A stretch of DNA of 39,622 nucleotides from Bacteroidales bacterium (GCA_007132715.1 SLOE01000071.1:1-39622), one strand, 5' to 3'. Shown: positions 28,967 to 38,507, counted from the stretch's first letter. Numbers and translations are program-made. The notes: a model not told the origin generated them from the letters alone.

Positions 28967-30254
28967 AGCAGGAACTCCCCGGGTCACAGGTATAAGAATT
29001 GAGGGGATATGGCTCAAAGCCGCAGTAAGCGGGGGACTGTGGGCATCGGTTGAGATCATCCTGGGCAGCTTCCTGCACAACCTGCGCGTTCCCATGGCCG
29101 GATCCATACTCGCCTCATTCGGTATAATCCTGATGATAGCATTCCACCGGGTATGGCCTGAACGGGGACTGATATGGAGGGCCGGACTGATCTGCGCCCT
29201 TATGAAGTCCGTCTCTCCTAGTGCCGTTATACTGGGGCCTATGACCGGCATCATGCTGGAAGCTCTCCTGCTCGAGGCGGGTATTGCGCTTATCGGGAAA
29301 AACATTGCAGGTTATATGGCAGCCGGAGCACTGGCACTTTTCAGCGCACTGCTCCATAAGCTGTTCAGCCTTTTGCTCCTTTATGGCCTGAATATTCTCA
29401 CCATCTATCTCAACCTTTTCCATTTCGCCTCCCGTCAGATCAATATCCAGGAGGCGGACCCCTGGCAACTGATCACTGCCGTAGGGGTTTTGTATCTCCT
29501 GTTCGGAGCCCTCGCAGCACTGGCTGGGTACTTTGTGGGAGGCCGGGCAGCCAGATCGGCCGGACCGGCAAATCCCAAACCGGCAAATCCCAAACCCGCA
29601 CATCCCGGAACAGCTCAAGCCGAAACGGCACACCAGACAGTGCCATTGGCGGTAAGCCAGGGCAAGGCAACCCCTCCGGACATATTCACTCCTTCGTCAA
29701 CCAGGTTTTCCCTTAGCCTTTTCATCCTTCACCTGGTTGCAATACCGGTCGGACTGATGCTTGTGAATTTCTCACACCGCGGGTTTGCATACCCGCTCAT
29801 TGCAGCCTACAGTATATTCTGCCTGCTCCGGTACAGGAACATCATCAGGAGATTCAGAAAGCCCCTTTTCTGGTTCCAGTTGCTTGTGATCGTCCTGCTG
29901 GCCTCGGTCTTCCTTGACGGATTCGATCCGGAAACGGCCACAATAAACTGGGGAGGCGTGCTCAATGGGGTTGACATGAACATCAGGGCCATCCTGGTTG
30001 TGACAGGTTTTTCGGCACTCAGCACCGAGCTGAGGAACCCGCTTATAACAGCCTTCCTGGTCAGGAAAGGGTTAAGGCAGCTATATATGGCAATATCACT
30101 GGCGTTTGGCGCACTGCCTGCAATGATGGAAGAGATATCCCGCCCTGGCCGGTTCTTTACCAGCCCCTTCTCCTCTCTCAGGGAGATGGTGGCAAAAGCT
30201 CCGTTATGGCTTGAAAATATTGGAGAAGACATGAACCGCCGGCAGAATGACTGA
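28953..30254 (+). CDS. Two-domain polytopic membrane protein; N-half ECF S-component-like, C-half EcfT/CbiQ-like (tentative)
   Basis: Two hydrophobic blocks separated by a Pro/Ala linker (PANPKPANPKPAHPGTAQAETAH); C-half DMNIRAILVVTGFSALSTELRNPLITAFLVRKGLRQLYMAISLAFGALPAMMEEI resembles the EcfT core. Confidence 0.5.
   Translation: MEKAEAGTPRVTGIRIEGIWLKAAVSGGLWASVEIILGSFLHNLRVPMAGSILASFGIILMIAFHRVWPERGLIWRAGLICALMKSVSPSAVILGPMTGIMLEALLLEAGIALIGKNIAGYMAAGALALFSALLHKLFSLLLLYGLNILTIYLNLFHFASRQINIQEADPWQLITAVGVLYLLFGALAALAGYFVGGRAARSAGPANPKPANPKPAHPGTAQAETAHQTVPLAVSQGKATPPDIFTPSSTRFSLSLFILHLVAIPVGLMLVNFSHRGFAYPLIAAYSIFCLLRYRNIIRRFRKPLFWFQLLVIVLLASVFLDGFDPETATINWGGVLNGVDMNIRAILVVTGFSALSTELRNPLITAFLVRKGLRQLYMAISLAFGALPAMMEEISRPGRFFTSPFSSLREMVAKAPLWLENIGEDMNRRQND
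29565..29609 (+). repeat. 15-bp tandem repeat (two exact copies plus a diverged third) encoding a PANPK/PAHPG linker
   Basis: ccggcaaatcccaaa x2 then cccgcacatcccgga. Confidence 0.85.
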
Positions 30255-30421
30255 ATAATCTGCCTGACCCGGGCGACTGCCGCACTGACCTCTCAAATCC
30301 GTTGTTGATTATTGATAAACCCGTCCGAAAAATCAGTCATAACAGTCAAAAGTTAGTTGCTATTTCTTATTTTAGCAGTCAGCTTAAACCGGCGAAATTA
30401 TTCTGTTAAAAAACGTACCCC

Positions 30422-33193
30422 ATGATGAGACTGATCATCTTCCCCGCTCTGTTTCTCTTTTTTCTTGCAGGCCTGGTCAAAGGAAACGGACTGATGCCCG
30501 AAAGGCTGCTTTGCGAGAACATCGAGAACCCCATGGTAATCGACGTTGCCAATCCCCGGCTGTCGTGGATCAACACCCCTGCAGAAGGAGAACGCGGACA
30601 ACAGCAGACGGCCTGGGAGGTAAGGGTTGCAGGCTCAAGTGAGAAACTCCTGGCAGGGAGGGCCGACCTGTGGAACAGCGGTAAGGTGGAATCCTCCCGG
30701 TCGTTCAACATCCCCTACGAAGGCAGACCCCTCCGTTCGCGCGAGGACTGCTGGTGGCAGGTGAGGGTATGGGATGCCAACGGGGAGGTTTCGCCCTGGT
30801 CCGAGCCGGCCTTCTGGAGCATGGGCCTTCTGGATGAAGGAGAGTGGCAGGCGACATGGATTGGCGCCCCCTGGCAGGATGAGGAAGCCCTTCCCCGCCC
30901 GCCATGGCCGGGAAGGTTCTATTTCTATGGCGACGAAGAAAAATCGGAGGAACTTCCCCCGCCCGCTCCGATGCTCAGGAAAACATTTACGGTCGCCAAA
31001 GAGGTGGCCTCGGCACGCGCATATGTCACCGGACTCGGCTTCTTCGAGTTCTACCTCAACGGCAGCAAGGTGGGCGACGATGTGCTGGTGCCCAATGTAA
31101 CGCTTTACGACGAGCGTGATGACCTCGGCCCCATAGGGGTTATGCTGGATGGTACCTTCAGGGAATACAGGGTGATGTACCTGGCCTACGACATAACAGA
31201 ACACCTGCGCCGGGGAGAGAACGCTGCAGGTGCAATGCTCGGAAACGGGTTTTACAATCCCGCCAATTACTGGTCGGGCGGCTACGGCACTCCCCGCTTC
31301 ATCGGTCAGATATACATAACATATACCGACGGCACCGAAGATGTCATCGTTACCGATACAACCTGGAAAGCGGCAAAGGGCCCGGTGGTAATGGATCTGC
31401 TCTATGACGGCGAACACTATGATGCCCGGTATGAGCAGTCCGGCTGGTCCGGTCCCGGTTTTGATGACTCACACTGGGAATATGCGGCCGCCAGGAGGAC
31501 CCCCAGGGGCCATATGAAGGCACATATGTCGCCAACCGACAAGGTGATGGAGGTACTGGAGCCCCGGGAAACCATCCTGCTGGGTGATGGCCACTACCGC
31601 CTGGATTTCGGCGAGGAGATCTCGGGGTGGCTGCACCTGCACGATATCACAGGCAGCGAGGGACATACTATAGAGATCAATTACATCAGCGAATCGATGA
31701 TGGGCGACAACACCTTTACCATGAAGGGCGGCACACCCGAATCCTACGCGCCAAGGTTCACCTGGTTCGTCTTCAGGGAGGTGGAGATCAAAAACTGGCC
31801 CGGGGAGCTTAAAGAGGGCCAGGTAACCGCCGAAGCCGTCTATTCAGATGTTGAGACCACCGGCGAGTTCGAGACTTCCAACCCGCTGTTCAATACCATA
31901 AACACGATATGGTGGAGGTCGCAGACCGACAACATGCACGGCGGGATTGTAAGCGACTGCCCGCACCGTGAGCGCAACCCCTATAACGGCGACGGACAGG
32001 TTGCGGCAGTCACCGTCATCCACAATTTTGACGTCAGGGCGTTTTACACCAAGTGGATCCAGGATATGCTGGGCTCGCAGAACCCCGAGAACGGCTACGT
32101 GCCAAACTGCTCGCCCTGGCAGCCCGGTTGCGGAGGAGGAGTGGCATGGGGTGCGGCCCTCATCATCATGCCGTGGGAATATTATCTCCATTACGGCGAT
32201 ATTGACATGCTCCACAATAATTACCCGGGTATGAAAGGGTACATCGACTATATGCTGACGTGGACCGACAGTGAGGGGATAATGCATTCACAGGCACCCG
32301 ACCCTGAAGATCCCAACAGGTGGATCAACCTTGGCGACTGGGTGGCGCCATTCGAGCTGCCTCCCGACGACATGGTACACACCTTCTACCTCTGGAGGTG
32401 CGCCGACCTGACTGCGCGCACTGCAACGGCGCTGGGCAGAAGAGATGAAGCCCGTCACTACGCCGGTCTTGCCGAACGTACCCGCAATGCTTTTCATAAC
32501 AGGTTCTATGACAGTGAAAACAAAACATACGGGCCTTACGGCGGAAACATCTTTGCACTGAAGATGGGTGTGCCCGCCAACCGGCTCGAAGGGGTGATAG
32601 CCTCCCTGAAAGCCGATATTGAAGCAAACGACGGTCACCTCGATACCGGTATCTTCGGCACACAGTTCTTCTTCGACGTGCTTACCGAAAACGGACTGCA
32701 TGACCTTGCATACGAAGCGATGAACAAGCGCACCTTCCCCTCCTTCGGCTGGTGGATCGAGCAGGGCGCAACCACCACCTGGGAGCGCTGGGACGGTGAA
32801 AATTCCCGTAACCATCCGATGTTCGGCGGCGGTATCTCCTGGTTCTACCGCACGCTTGCCGGCATGAGAGCCGATGAGCAGAACCCGGGCTACCGGCATA
32901 TTATCTTCCGCCCCAACCCGGCACAGGATCTGTCGCACGTCTCATACTCAAACCTCACACCCTACGGCAGGGCCGGGGTACTCTGGGAACAGTCCGCCAA
33001 CAGCTTCACCATGGAAGTGACCGTTCCCGCCGGCAGCCATGCAACCGTTTACATGCCGCTATACGGAGATGGCCGGGTGACGGAGGCAAGGGAAGAGATA
33101 GATCGGTCGCCCCATATCCGCCTTCTCAGAAATGAGGGAGACTACGCAGTACTCGAAGTGGTGCAGGGCAGCTACAAATTTACATCCCGATAA
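30422..33193 (+). CDS. GH78-family alpha-L-rhamnosidase, secreted
   Basis: Signal peptide; LLCENIENPMVIDVANPRLSWI, WNSGKVESSRS, SDCPHRERNPYNGDGQ, ATTTWERWDG, GGISWFYRTLAGM. Confidence 0.92.
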   Translation: MMRLIIFPALFLFFLAGLVKGNGLMPERLLCENIENPMVIDVANPRLSWINTPAEGERGQQQTAWEVRVAGSSEKLLAGRADLWNSGKVESSRSFNIPYEGRPLRSREDCWWQVRVWDANGEVSPWSEPAFWSMGLLDEGEWQATWIGAPWQDEEALPRPPWPGRFYFYGDEEKSEELPPPAPMLRKTFTVAKEVASARAYVTGLGFFEFYLNGSKVGDDVLVPNVTLYDERDDLGPIGVMLDGTFREYRVMYLAYDITEHLRRGENAAGAMLGNGFYNPANYWSGGYGTPRFIGQIYITYTDGTEDVIVTDTTWKAAKGPVVMDLLYDGEHYDARYEQSGWSGPGFDDSHWEYAAARRTPRGHMKAHMSPTDKVMEVLEPRETILLGDGHYRLDFGEEISGWLHLHDITGSEGHTIEINYISESMMGDNTFTMKGGTPESYAPRFTWFVFREVEIKNWPGELKEGQVTAEAVYSDVETTGEFETSNPLFNTINTIWWRSQTDNMHGGIVSDCPHRERNPYNGDGQVAAVTVIHNFDVRAFYTKWIQDMLGSQNPENGYVPNCSPWQPGCGGGVAWGAALIIMPWEYYLHYGDIDMLHNNYPGMKGYIDYMLTWTDSEGIMHSQAPDPEDPNRWINLGDWVAPFELPPDDMVHTFYLWRCADLTARTATALGRRDEARHYAGLAERTRNAFHNRFYDSENKTYGPYGGNIFALKMGVPANRLEGVIASLKADIEANDGHLDTGIFGTQFFFDVLTENGLHDLAYEAMNKRTFPSFGWWIEQGATTTWERWDGENSRNHPMFGGGISWFYRTLAGMRADEQNPGYRHIIFRPNPAQDLSHVSYSNLTPYGRAGVLWEQSANSFTMEVTVPAGSHATVYMPLYGDGRVTEAREEIDRSPHIRLLRNEGDYAVLEVVQGSYKFTSR

Positions 33194-33430
33194 CCACTAA
33201 TTTATATCCGGTCTGATTATAAATTATAGTTGCTGCATATCAATATATTGGTATTCATATATTTCTATTTATGTATATCCTAATTCAAATACAGCTTTGG
33301 TTTTCAGTTTTTTAAGCTTATGTTTCCCAACAATGTGTTAAATGCTCAAATTGTTCGCAAAACCACGAATAATAACTGAAAATTACTATTTTAGCATCGT
33401 TTTCAGGAAAGTTAAACCAACAGCGTATTA

Positions 33431-35674
33431 ATGAAGAGCAGAAGGGAGTTTATCAAGATCTCGGCACTGGGACTTGGAGGCTTTGCACTTGCAGGGGGAG
33501 CAGGTATGGCCCTGCGCACCGCTCTCAACCAGGGCATGCCCGGGGCTGCCGAACTTACCCCCGACCTAACCAGGACACCCACCTACTGCGAAGTATGTTT
33601 CTGGAGATGCGCAGGCTGGGTATACAAGGATGAGCAGGGCAGGTTGTGGAAGATTACCGGCAACGATGATGACCCCTTGTGCCACGGCCGGCTTTGTCCC
33701 CGCGGAACCGGGGGAGTCGGAATGTACTACGACGAGGACAGGCTCAGGACTCCGCTGATGCGTACCATGGAAAACGGAAAGCAGACCTACAGGGAAGCCT
33801 CATGGGAAGAAGCCCTTGACTTTATTGCACGAAGGCTGAAAGAGATAGCTGCTGAGCACGGTCCCGAATGTATCGCGCTGTTCACTCACGGATCCGGCGG
33901 CGAATATTTCAGCACACTGCTGCAGGCAATGGGTTCGACCTCTGTTGCAGCACCCTCATATTCACAGTGCAGGGGGCCCCGCGAAGTGGCCTTCATAACA
34001 ACTTATGGACAGGGACTTGAATCACCGGAAATAACCGATATCCGCGACACCCGCTGCCTCGTACTGATAGGCTCACACCTGGGAGAGAACATGCACAACA
34101 CCCAGGTCCAGGAAATGTCTGATGCCCTTGCCAAAGGAGCGACCATCATTACCGTTGATCCCCGCTTCTCGGTGGTTGCGGGTAAATCCAAATACTGGCT
34201 GCCGATCAAGCCGGCAACCGACCTTGCTCTTCTTCTTGCATGGATACATGTGATAATTGAAGAGGAGCTATACGACAAGGAGTATGTCGAACGTCACACC
34301 TACGGTTTTGAGCAGCTAAGGACCCACGTAAGGAGCTTCACACCGGAATGGGCGTACGGAATAACTACCATCGAGCCCGCTACCACCAGGCGTACCGCAC
34401 GCGAAATGGCAGCAGCATCACCCGCTGTGATTATTCATCCCGGACGCCATGTTACCTGGTACGGTGATGACACACAACGGCTCAGGGCAGTGGCAATACT
34501 GAATGCCCTGCTTGGAAGCTGGGGACGCAGGGGAGGCTTCTACATGCCCGACAGGGTGCAGGTGCCGCAGTACCCCCGGCCGCCGTTCCCCGAACCCGCC
34601 CGCACATGGAGGGAGGCATTCCCCGACAGGTATCCGCTCGCCGACCTGGCCCTGGCCTCCGGCATATGTGAAGCGTCAATACCCGGTGCAACACCCGAGT
34701 GCAACTTCAAGGCATGGATAGTCAACGGCACCAACCTGCTGATGACCTTGCCGGATCAGGAACAGACCAAAGAGGCGCTCCGCAGCCTCGACCTGGTCGT
34801 GGTGGTAGATACCATGCCCGCCGAGATAACGGGGTGGGCAGATGTGGTGCTGCCGGAATGCACCTATCTCGAAAGGTACGATATAATAAGAAACTCGCCT
34901 GCACGGAATCCCAACATTGCCCTCAGGGCGCCGGCCACCGGGCCTCTGTACAACACCAAACCTGCCTATTGGATGGCCAAAGAGCTTGCCGTACGTATGG
35001 GGCTCGGCGATTACTTTGCGTGGGAAAGCATTGAGGAGATGCTTGACTGGCAATTCAAAGAGCTCGGCACATCCCTGGAAGAGATGATGCGCACAGGTGT
35101 AAAGAATTATCCCAGGAACTTTGACGACATCTACTTTGCCGATGGCCGGGATATCGAATTCTTTACCAACACCGGCAAGATCGAGCTCTGGTCCACCACC
35201 ATGGAGGCAGCAGGATTCGACCCGCTGCCGGTTTACACACCTCACGAGGAGCCTTCTGAAGGTTATTACCGCCTCAATTACGGAAGGGCTCCCATGCACA
35301 CATTTGCGCGCACCGCCAACAATCCGAATCTGGCCGACCTGATGGAAGAGAACGACCTGTGGGTCAACCCTGTTGTAGCAGGGCTTTGGGGACTCAAAAC
35401 GGGGGATTATGTGAGACTGCAAAACCAGGACGGCATCGTGAGCACTTTTTCTATCAAGGTAAGGGTAACCGAAAGGATAAGGTGGGATTCGGTATATATG
35501 GTCCACGGCTTCGGTCACGCCGATCGCAGGCTTGGAAGAGCCTATGGCCGGGGAATAAACGACACAGAGCTTATGAGCCGGGTGCACTACGATCCCATAA
35601 TGGGCGGCACCGGCATGCGCGGTAATTTTGTAACCTTCATTCTGGATGATACAGGGAAGGAGGCACGCTCATGA
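33431..35674 (+). CDS. Molybdopterin oxidoreductase catalytic subunit, PsrA/PhsA-like (polysulfide/thiosulfate reductase type)
   Basis: Tat signal SRREFIKISALGLGGFALAGG; 4Fe-4S ligands CEVCFWRC...LCPRG; SYSQCRGPREVAF as the likely Mo-ligand Cys; followed by FeS and NrfD-like subunits. Confidence 0.88.
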   Translation: MKSRREFIKISALGLGGFALAGGAGMALRTALNQGMPGAAELTPDLTRTPTYCEVCFWRCAGWVYKDEQGRLWKITGNDDDPLCHGRLCPRGTGGVGMYYDEDRLRTPLMRTMENGKQTYREASWEEALDFIARRLKEIAAEHGPECIALFTHGSGGEYFSTLLQAMGSTSVAAPSYSQCRGPREVAFITTYGQGLESPEITDIRDTRCLVLIGSHLGENMHNTQVQEMSDALAKGATIITVDPRFSVVAGKSKYWLPIKPATDLALLLAWIHVIIEEELYDKEYVERHTYGFEQLRTHVRSFTPEWAYGITTIEPATTRRTAREMAAASPAVIIHPGRHVTWYGDDTQRLRAVAILNALLGSWGRRGGFYMPDRVQVPQYPRPPFPEPARTWREAFPDRYPLADLALASGICEASIPGATPECNFKAWIVNGTNLLMTLPDQEQTKEALRSLDLVVVVDTMPAEITGWADVVLPECTYLERYDIIRNSPARNPNIALRAPATGPLYNTKPAYWMAKELAVRMGLGDYFAWESIEEMLDWQFKELGTSLEEMMRTGVKNYPRNFDDIYFADGRDIEFFTNTGKIELWSTTMEAAGFDPLPVYTPHEEPSEGYYRLNYGRAPMHTFARTANNPNLADLMEENDLWVNPVVAGLWGLKTGDYVRLQNQDGIVSTFSIKVRVTERIRWDSVYMVHGFGHADRRLGRAYGRGINDTELMSRVHYDPIMGGTGMRGNFVTFILDDTGKEARS

Positions 35675-36204
35675 GATACGCCATGGTAATTGACACAAAG
35701 AAATGCGTGGGCTGCAGCGACTGTGTGGTGGCCTGCCAGACAGAGAACAAGGTACCCATAGGCTATGCACGCGACTGGGTGGTGGAGGTTACCACGGGTA
35801 CCTATCCCCACCTGCAGATGGAAATACGCTCCGAACGCTGCAACCAGTGTGAGAACGCACCCTGTGTACGATGCTGTCCGACCGGGTCAAGCCACTACTC
35901 AACCGGAGGTATAGTGCTGGTAAAGCCGAGACGGTGCATAGGATGCGGTGCATGTATAACATCATGCCCCTACGACGCAAGATTTCCCCACCCCAAAGGT
36001 CATGTCGACAAGTGCACCTTCTGCGACCACAGGATAAAAGAGGGTAACCAGCCGGCCTGTGTTGAAGTTTGCCCCACCAGGTGCATGTACTTCGGCAACC
36101 TGGATGACCCGGGAAGCGAAGTTTCAAAGCTGCTGAGGCAGAGAAGATATAAAACACTTATACCGGAGGCAGGAACAAAACCTCATCTCTATTTTCTGAC
36201 ATGA
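35671..36204 (+). CDS. 4Fe-4S ferredoxin-type electron transfer subunit (PsrB/DmsB-like)
   Basis: Repeated Cys motifs CVGCSDCVVAC, CNQCENAPCVRCCPTG, CIGCGACITSCPYDAR, CTFCDHR...CVEVCPTRC. Confidence 0.94.
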   Translation: MRYAMVIDTKKCVGCSDCVVACQTENKVPIGYARDWVVEVTTGTYPHLQMEIRSERCNQCENAPCVRCCPTGSSHYSTGGIVLVKPRRCIGCGACITSCPYDARFPHPKGHVDKCTFCDHRIKEGNQPACVEVCPTRCMYFGNLDDPGSEVSKLLRQRRYKTLIPEAGTKPHLYFLT

Positions 36205-36223
36205 CAATACTGAATTACCGGAT

Positions 36224-37165
36224 ATGAGAGAAGAAGTGATAATAAGCGGACGCATGAACCCCATGATAGATCCGCAACTGAACATCTGGCACTGGCACAT
36301 TCCCCTCTACCTCTTTCTTGGGGGACTGGCGGCGGGCATTCTTTTCTTTGCCGCCCTCTATACCATCCAGGGTAAGGAAAAGCTGTATCCAGCCGCAGTT
36401 AAGAGAGCTCCGTTCATCACCCCTTTCATACTGGTGATCGGACTGCTGGCGCTGCTCCTGGACCTCAACAACAAGCCCTACTTCTGGCAGCTCTACACCA
36501 CACTGAGGCTTGAATCGCCCATGTCCTGGGGAGCATGGACCCTCATGGTGGTAACACCCATCTCGTTCATCTGGTGCGCCCTCAACATAAGGGAGATATT
36601 CCCCTCATTCGACTGGAAATACAGATGGATCAAACGGCTTGAGTCTTTCTTTACAAAGTACAAAATAGCAATGTCGTGGGTGCTGCTGATCTTCTCGGTC
36701 ATCCTCGGCATATATACCGGAATACTTTTCTCGGCATTCAACGCCAGGCCCCTGTGGAACACATCCATCCTCGGTCCGCTCTTCCTTGCCTCGGGCCTGT
36801 CGACAGGTGCAGCATACATAATGCTGGTATCCCGTTCCCACGCCGAAAGGGTCATGTTCTCCAAAATAGACATAGTGCTTATAGGCATTGAGCTGTTTTT
36901 GATCATACATATGTTCATGGGGTTTCTGGCAAGCACCCAGGTGCAGATAGATGCAGCAGGCCTGTTTTTAGGGGGACCGTACACGGTAGTTTTCTGGGTG
37001 TTCGTGGTGTTCCTCGGAATGGTACTGCCGGCCATCCTTGAAGTACTTGAGCTCAACAAATTCCGGGTACCGGTGCTGATACCGGGATTACTGGTGCTTT
37101 TCGGGGGATTGATGTTCAGGTTTGTGATTGCTTACGCGGGACAGGCAAGCAGATGGCTGTACTGA
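36224..37165 (+). CDS. NrfD/PsrC-like integral membrane quinone-interacting subunit
   Basis: HWHIPLYLFLGGLAAGILFFAALY, LLLDLNNKPYFWQLYTTLRLESPMSWGAWTL. Confidence 0.92.
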   Translation: MREEVIISGRMNPMIDPQLNIWHWHIPLYLFLGGLAAGILFFAALYTIQGKEKLYPAAVKRAPFITPFILVIGLLALLLDLNNKPYFWQLYTTLRLESPMSWGAWTLMVVTPISFIWCALNIREIFPSFDWKYRWIKRLESFFTKYKIAMSWVLLIFSVILGIYTGILFSAFNARPLWNTSILGPLFLASGLSTGAAYIMLVSRSHAERVMFSKIDIVLIGIELFLIIHMFMGFLASTQVQIDAAGLFLGGPYTVVFWVFVVFLGMVLPAILEVLELNKFRVPVLIPGLLVLFGGLMFRFVIAYAGQASRWLY

Positions 37166-37264
37166 TACCGTTGGCCTGTGTTTACGCCGTTAGCTGCAGG
37201 TTCGTGACACTGGCAGCCTCATATGGAGGAAAAACAAGAGTGAATTTTAAAACTGATAATAACC

Positions 37265-37777
37265 ATGCGAAACAAGTATCTTAATCCTTACATCGGCGGG
37301 GTGTTGCTGGGACTGGTTCTGCTGGCGGCAAACTTCGTTTCTGGACGGGGACTTGGTGCCACTGGTGCACTCAGAGACACCATAGCAACAGGAGTAAAGG
37401 CAGTAGCTCCCTCCCACTACCATAACGCCGCCTATTACAGCGACAACTATGCCATGCGTACGGAGCGACCAATGAACTCATGGCTTGTCTACCAGATGCT
37501 CGGGCTTATCACCGGGGGCTTCCTGTCAGGCATAATTGCCGGAAGGACAAAGCTGACCACAGAACGTCCCTCCTGGGTCTCTTCGCGCAGGCGGCTCTTC
37601 TTTGCGCTGGCCGGGGGAATTCTTTTCGGCTACGGCTCACAGATCGGCCGGGGCTGCACCTCAGGCTCGGCATTGAGCGGAATGGCGGTGCTCTCGTTTG
37701 GGGGATTTATCACCATGATGGCAATATTCGGCACCGCCTTTGCCCTGGCATGGTTCTTCAGGAAAAACTGGATATAA
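37265..37777 (+). CDS. YeeE/YedE-family (sulfur/thiosulfate transport) half-protein 1
   Basis: YIGGVLLGLVLLAANFVSGRGLGATGAL, GGILFGYGSQIGRGCTSGSALSGMAVLSFGGF. Confidence 0.9.
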   Translation: MRNKYLNPYIGGVLLGLVLLAANFVSGRGLGATGALRDTIATGVKAVAPSHYHNAAYYSDNYAMRTERPMNSWLVYQMLGLITGGFLSGIIAGRTKLTTERPSWVSSRRRLFFALAGGILFGYGSQIGRGCTSGSALSGMAVLSFGGFITMMAIFGTAFALAWFFRKNWI

Positions 37778-37847
37778 GAGCAGCAACATCGTGTAGTCCG
37801 CCAAAACGCGCTTCATTAAACCGCGGGCGGAATAACCCGGGATGTAA

Positions 37848-37870
37848 CCCGGCACTGCAATAAAGCCGGG
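37848..37870 (+). other. Small hairpin between the two YeeE-like genes
   Basis: CCCGGC (37848-37853) / GCCGGG (37865-37870), 11-nt loop. Confidence 0.35.
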
Positions 37871-37916
37871 GAAAGCAGGCAAATGAATTTAAACTGAACA
37901 GTAACAAATCAATAAC

Positions 37917-38507
37917 ATGGGACCACTGATAGTATATGACGCAATTAGCAGCAACACCAACCTTCTGCTGGCATTTTTCATCGGCATAGGATTTGGTTTC
38001 GTGCTTGAGCAAAGCGGTTTCTCCTCAAGCCGCAAGCTGGCCGGTATGTTCTATGGCTACGACACCACCGTGCTGAAGGTATTTTTCACCGCGGCCATAG
38101 TTGCAATGACCGGACTCCTGTTTTTCAGCCTTTTCGGGTGGATGAACCTCGATGTGGTTTACGTTAACCCCACCTACCTCACCTCGGCAATAGCCGGCGG
38201 TGTTATCATGGGTGCGGGGTTCATTCTCGGAGGGTTCTGCCCCGGAACAAGCTTCTGCGCCGCAGCTATAGGGAAGATTGACGCGTTTGTCTTTATAGGG
38301 GGCCTCTTTATAGGAATATTTATCTTTACCGAAGGTTACCCCCTTTGGGAAGGTTTTCACAATGCAGGTTTCATGGGGTCACCACGCGTAAACGAAATGA
38401 TCGGGCTGTCGCAGGGGGTATTCGCATTTCTGCTGATACTGGCAGCCTTCGGTATGTTCTGGGCAGGCGAATGGGCCGAAAGGAAATTTGCAGGCAACTA
38501 CAGATAG
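37917..38507 (+). CDS. YeeE/YedE-family (sulfur/thiosulfate transport) half-protein 2
   Basis: FFIGIGFGFVLEQSGFSSSRKLAGMFYGYDTTVLKVFFTA, GGVIMGAGFILGGFCPGTSFCAAAIGKIDAFVFIGG. Confidence 0.9.
   Translation: MGPLIVYDAISSNTNLLLAFFIGIGFGFVLEQSGFSSSRKLAGMFYGYDTTVLKVFFTAAIVAMTGLLFFSLFGWMNLDVVYVNPTYLTSAIAGGVIMGAGFILGGFCPGTSFCAAAIGKIDAFVFIGGLFIGIFIFTEGYPLWEGFHNAGFMGSPRVNEMIGLSQGVFAFLLILAAFGMFWAGEWAERKFAGNYR

Noticed and set aside
29115-29633. Antisense ORF with Cys-rich MCGFGICRFGICRSG repeats
   Set aside because: Antisense translation of the PANPK linker repeat in the sense gene; no independent support.
30241-30264. GGCAGA/TCTGCC inverted repeat spanning the stop of the ECF-like gene as a terminator
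   Set aside because: Short 6-bp arms with a 12-nt loop, no T-tract; not convincing.
34676-35587. 303-aa antisense ORF opposite psrA-like gene
   Set aside because: Fully within a strongly supported molybdopterin oxidoreductase; no recognisable domain; typical of high-GC third-position shadow ORFs.
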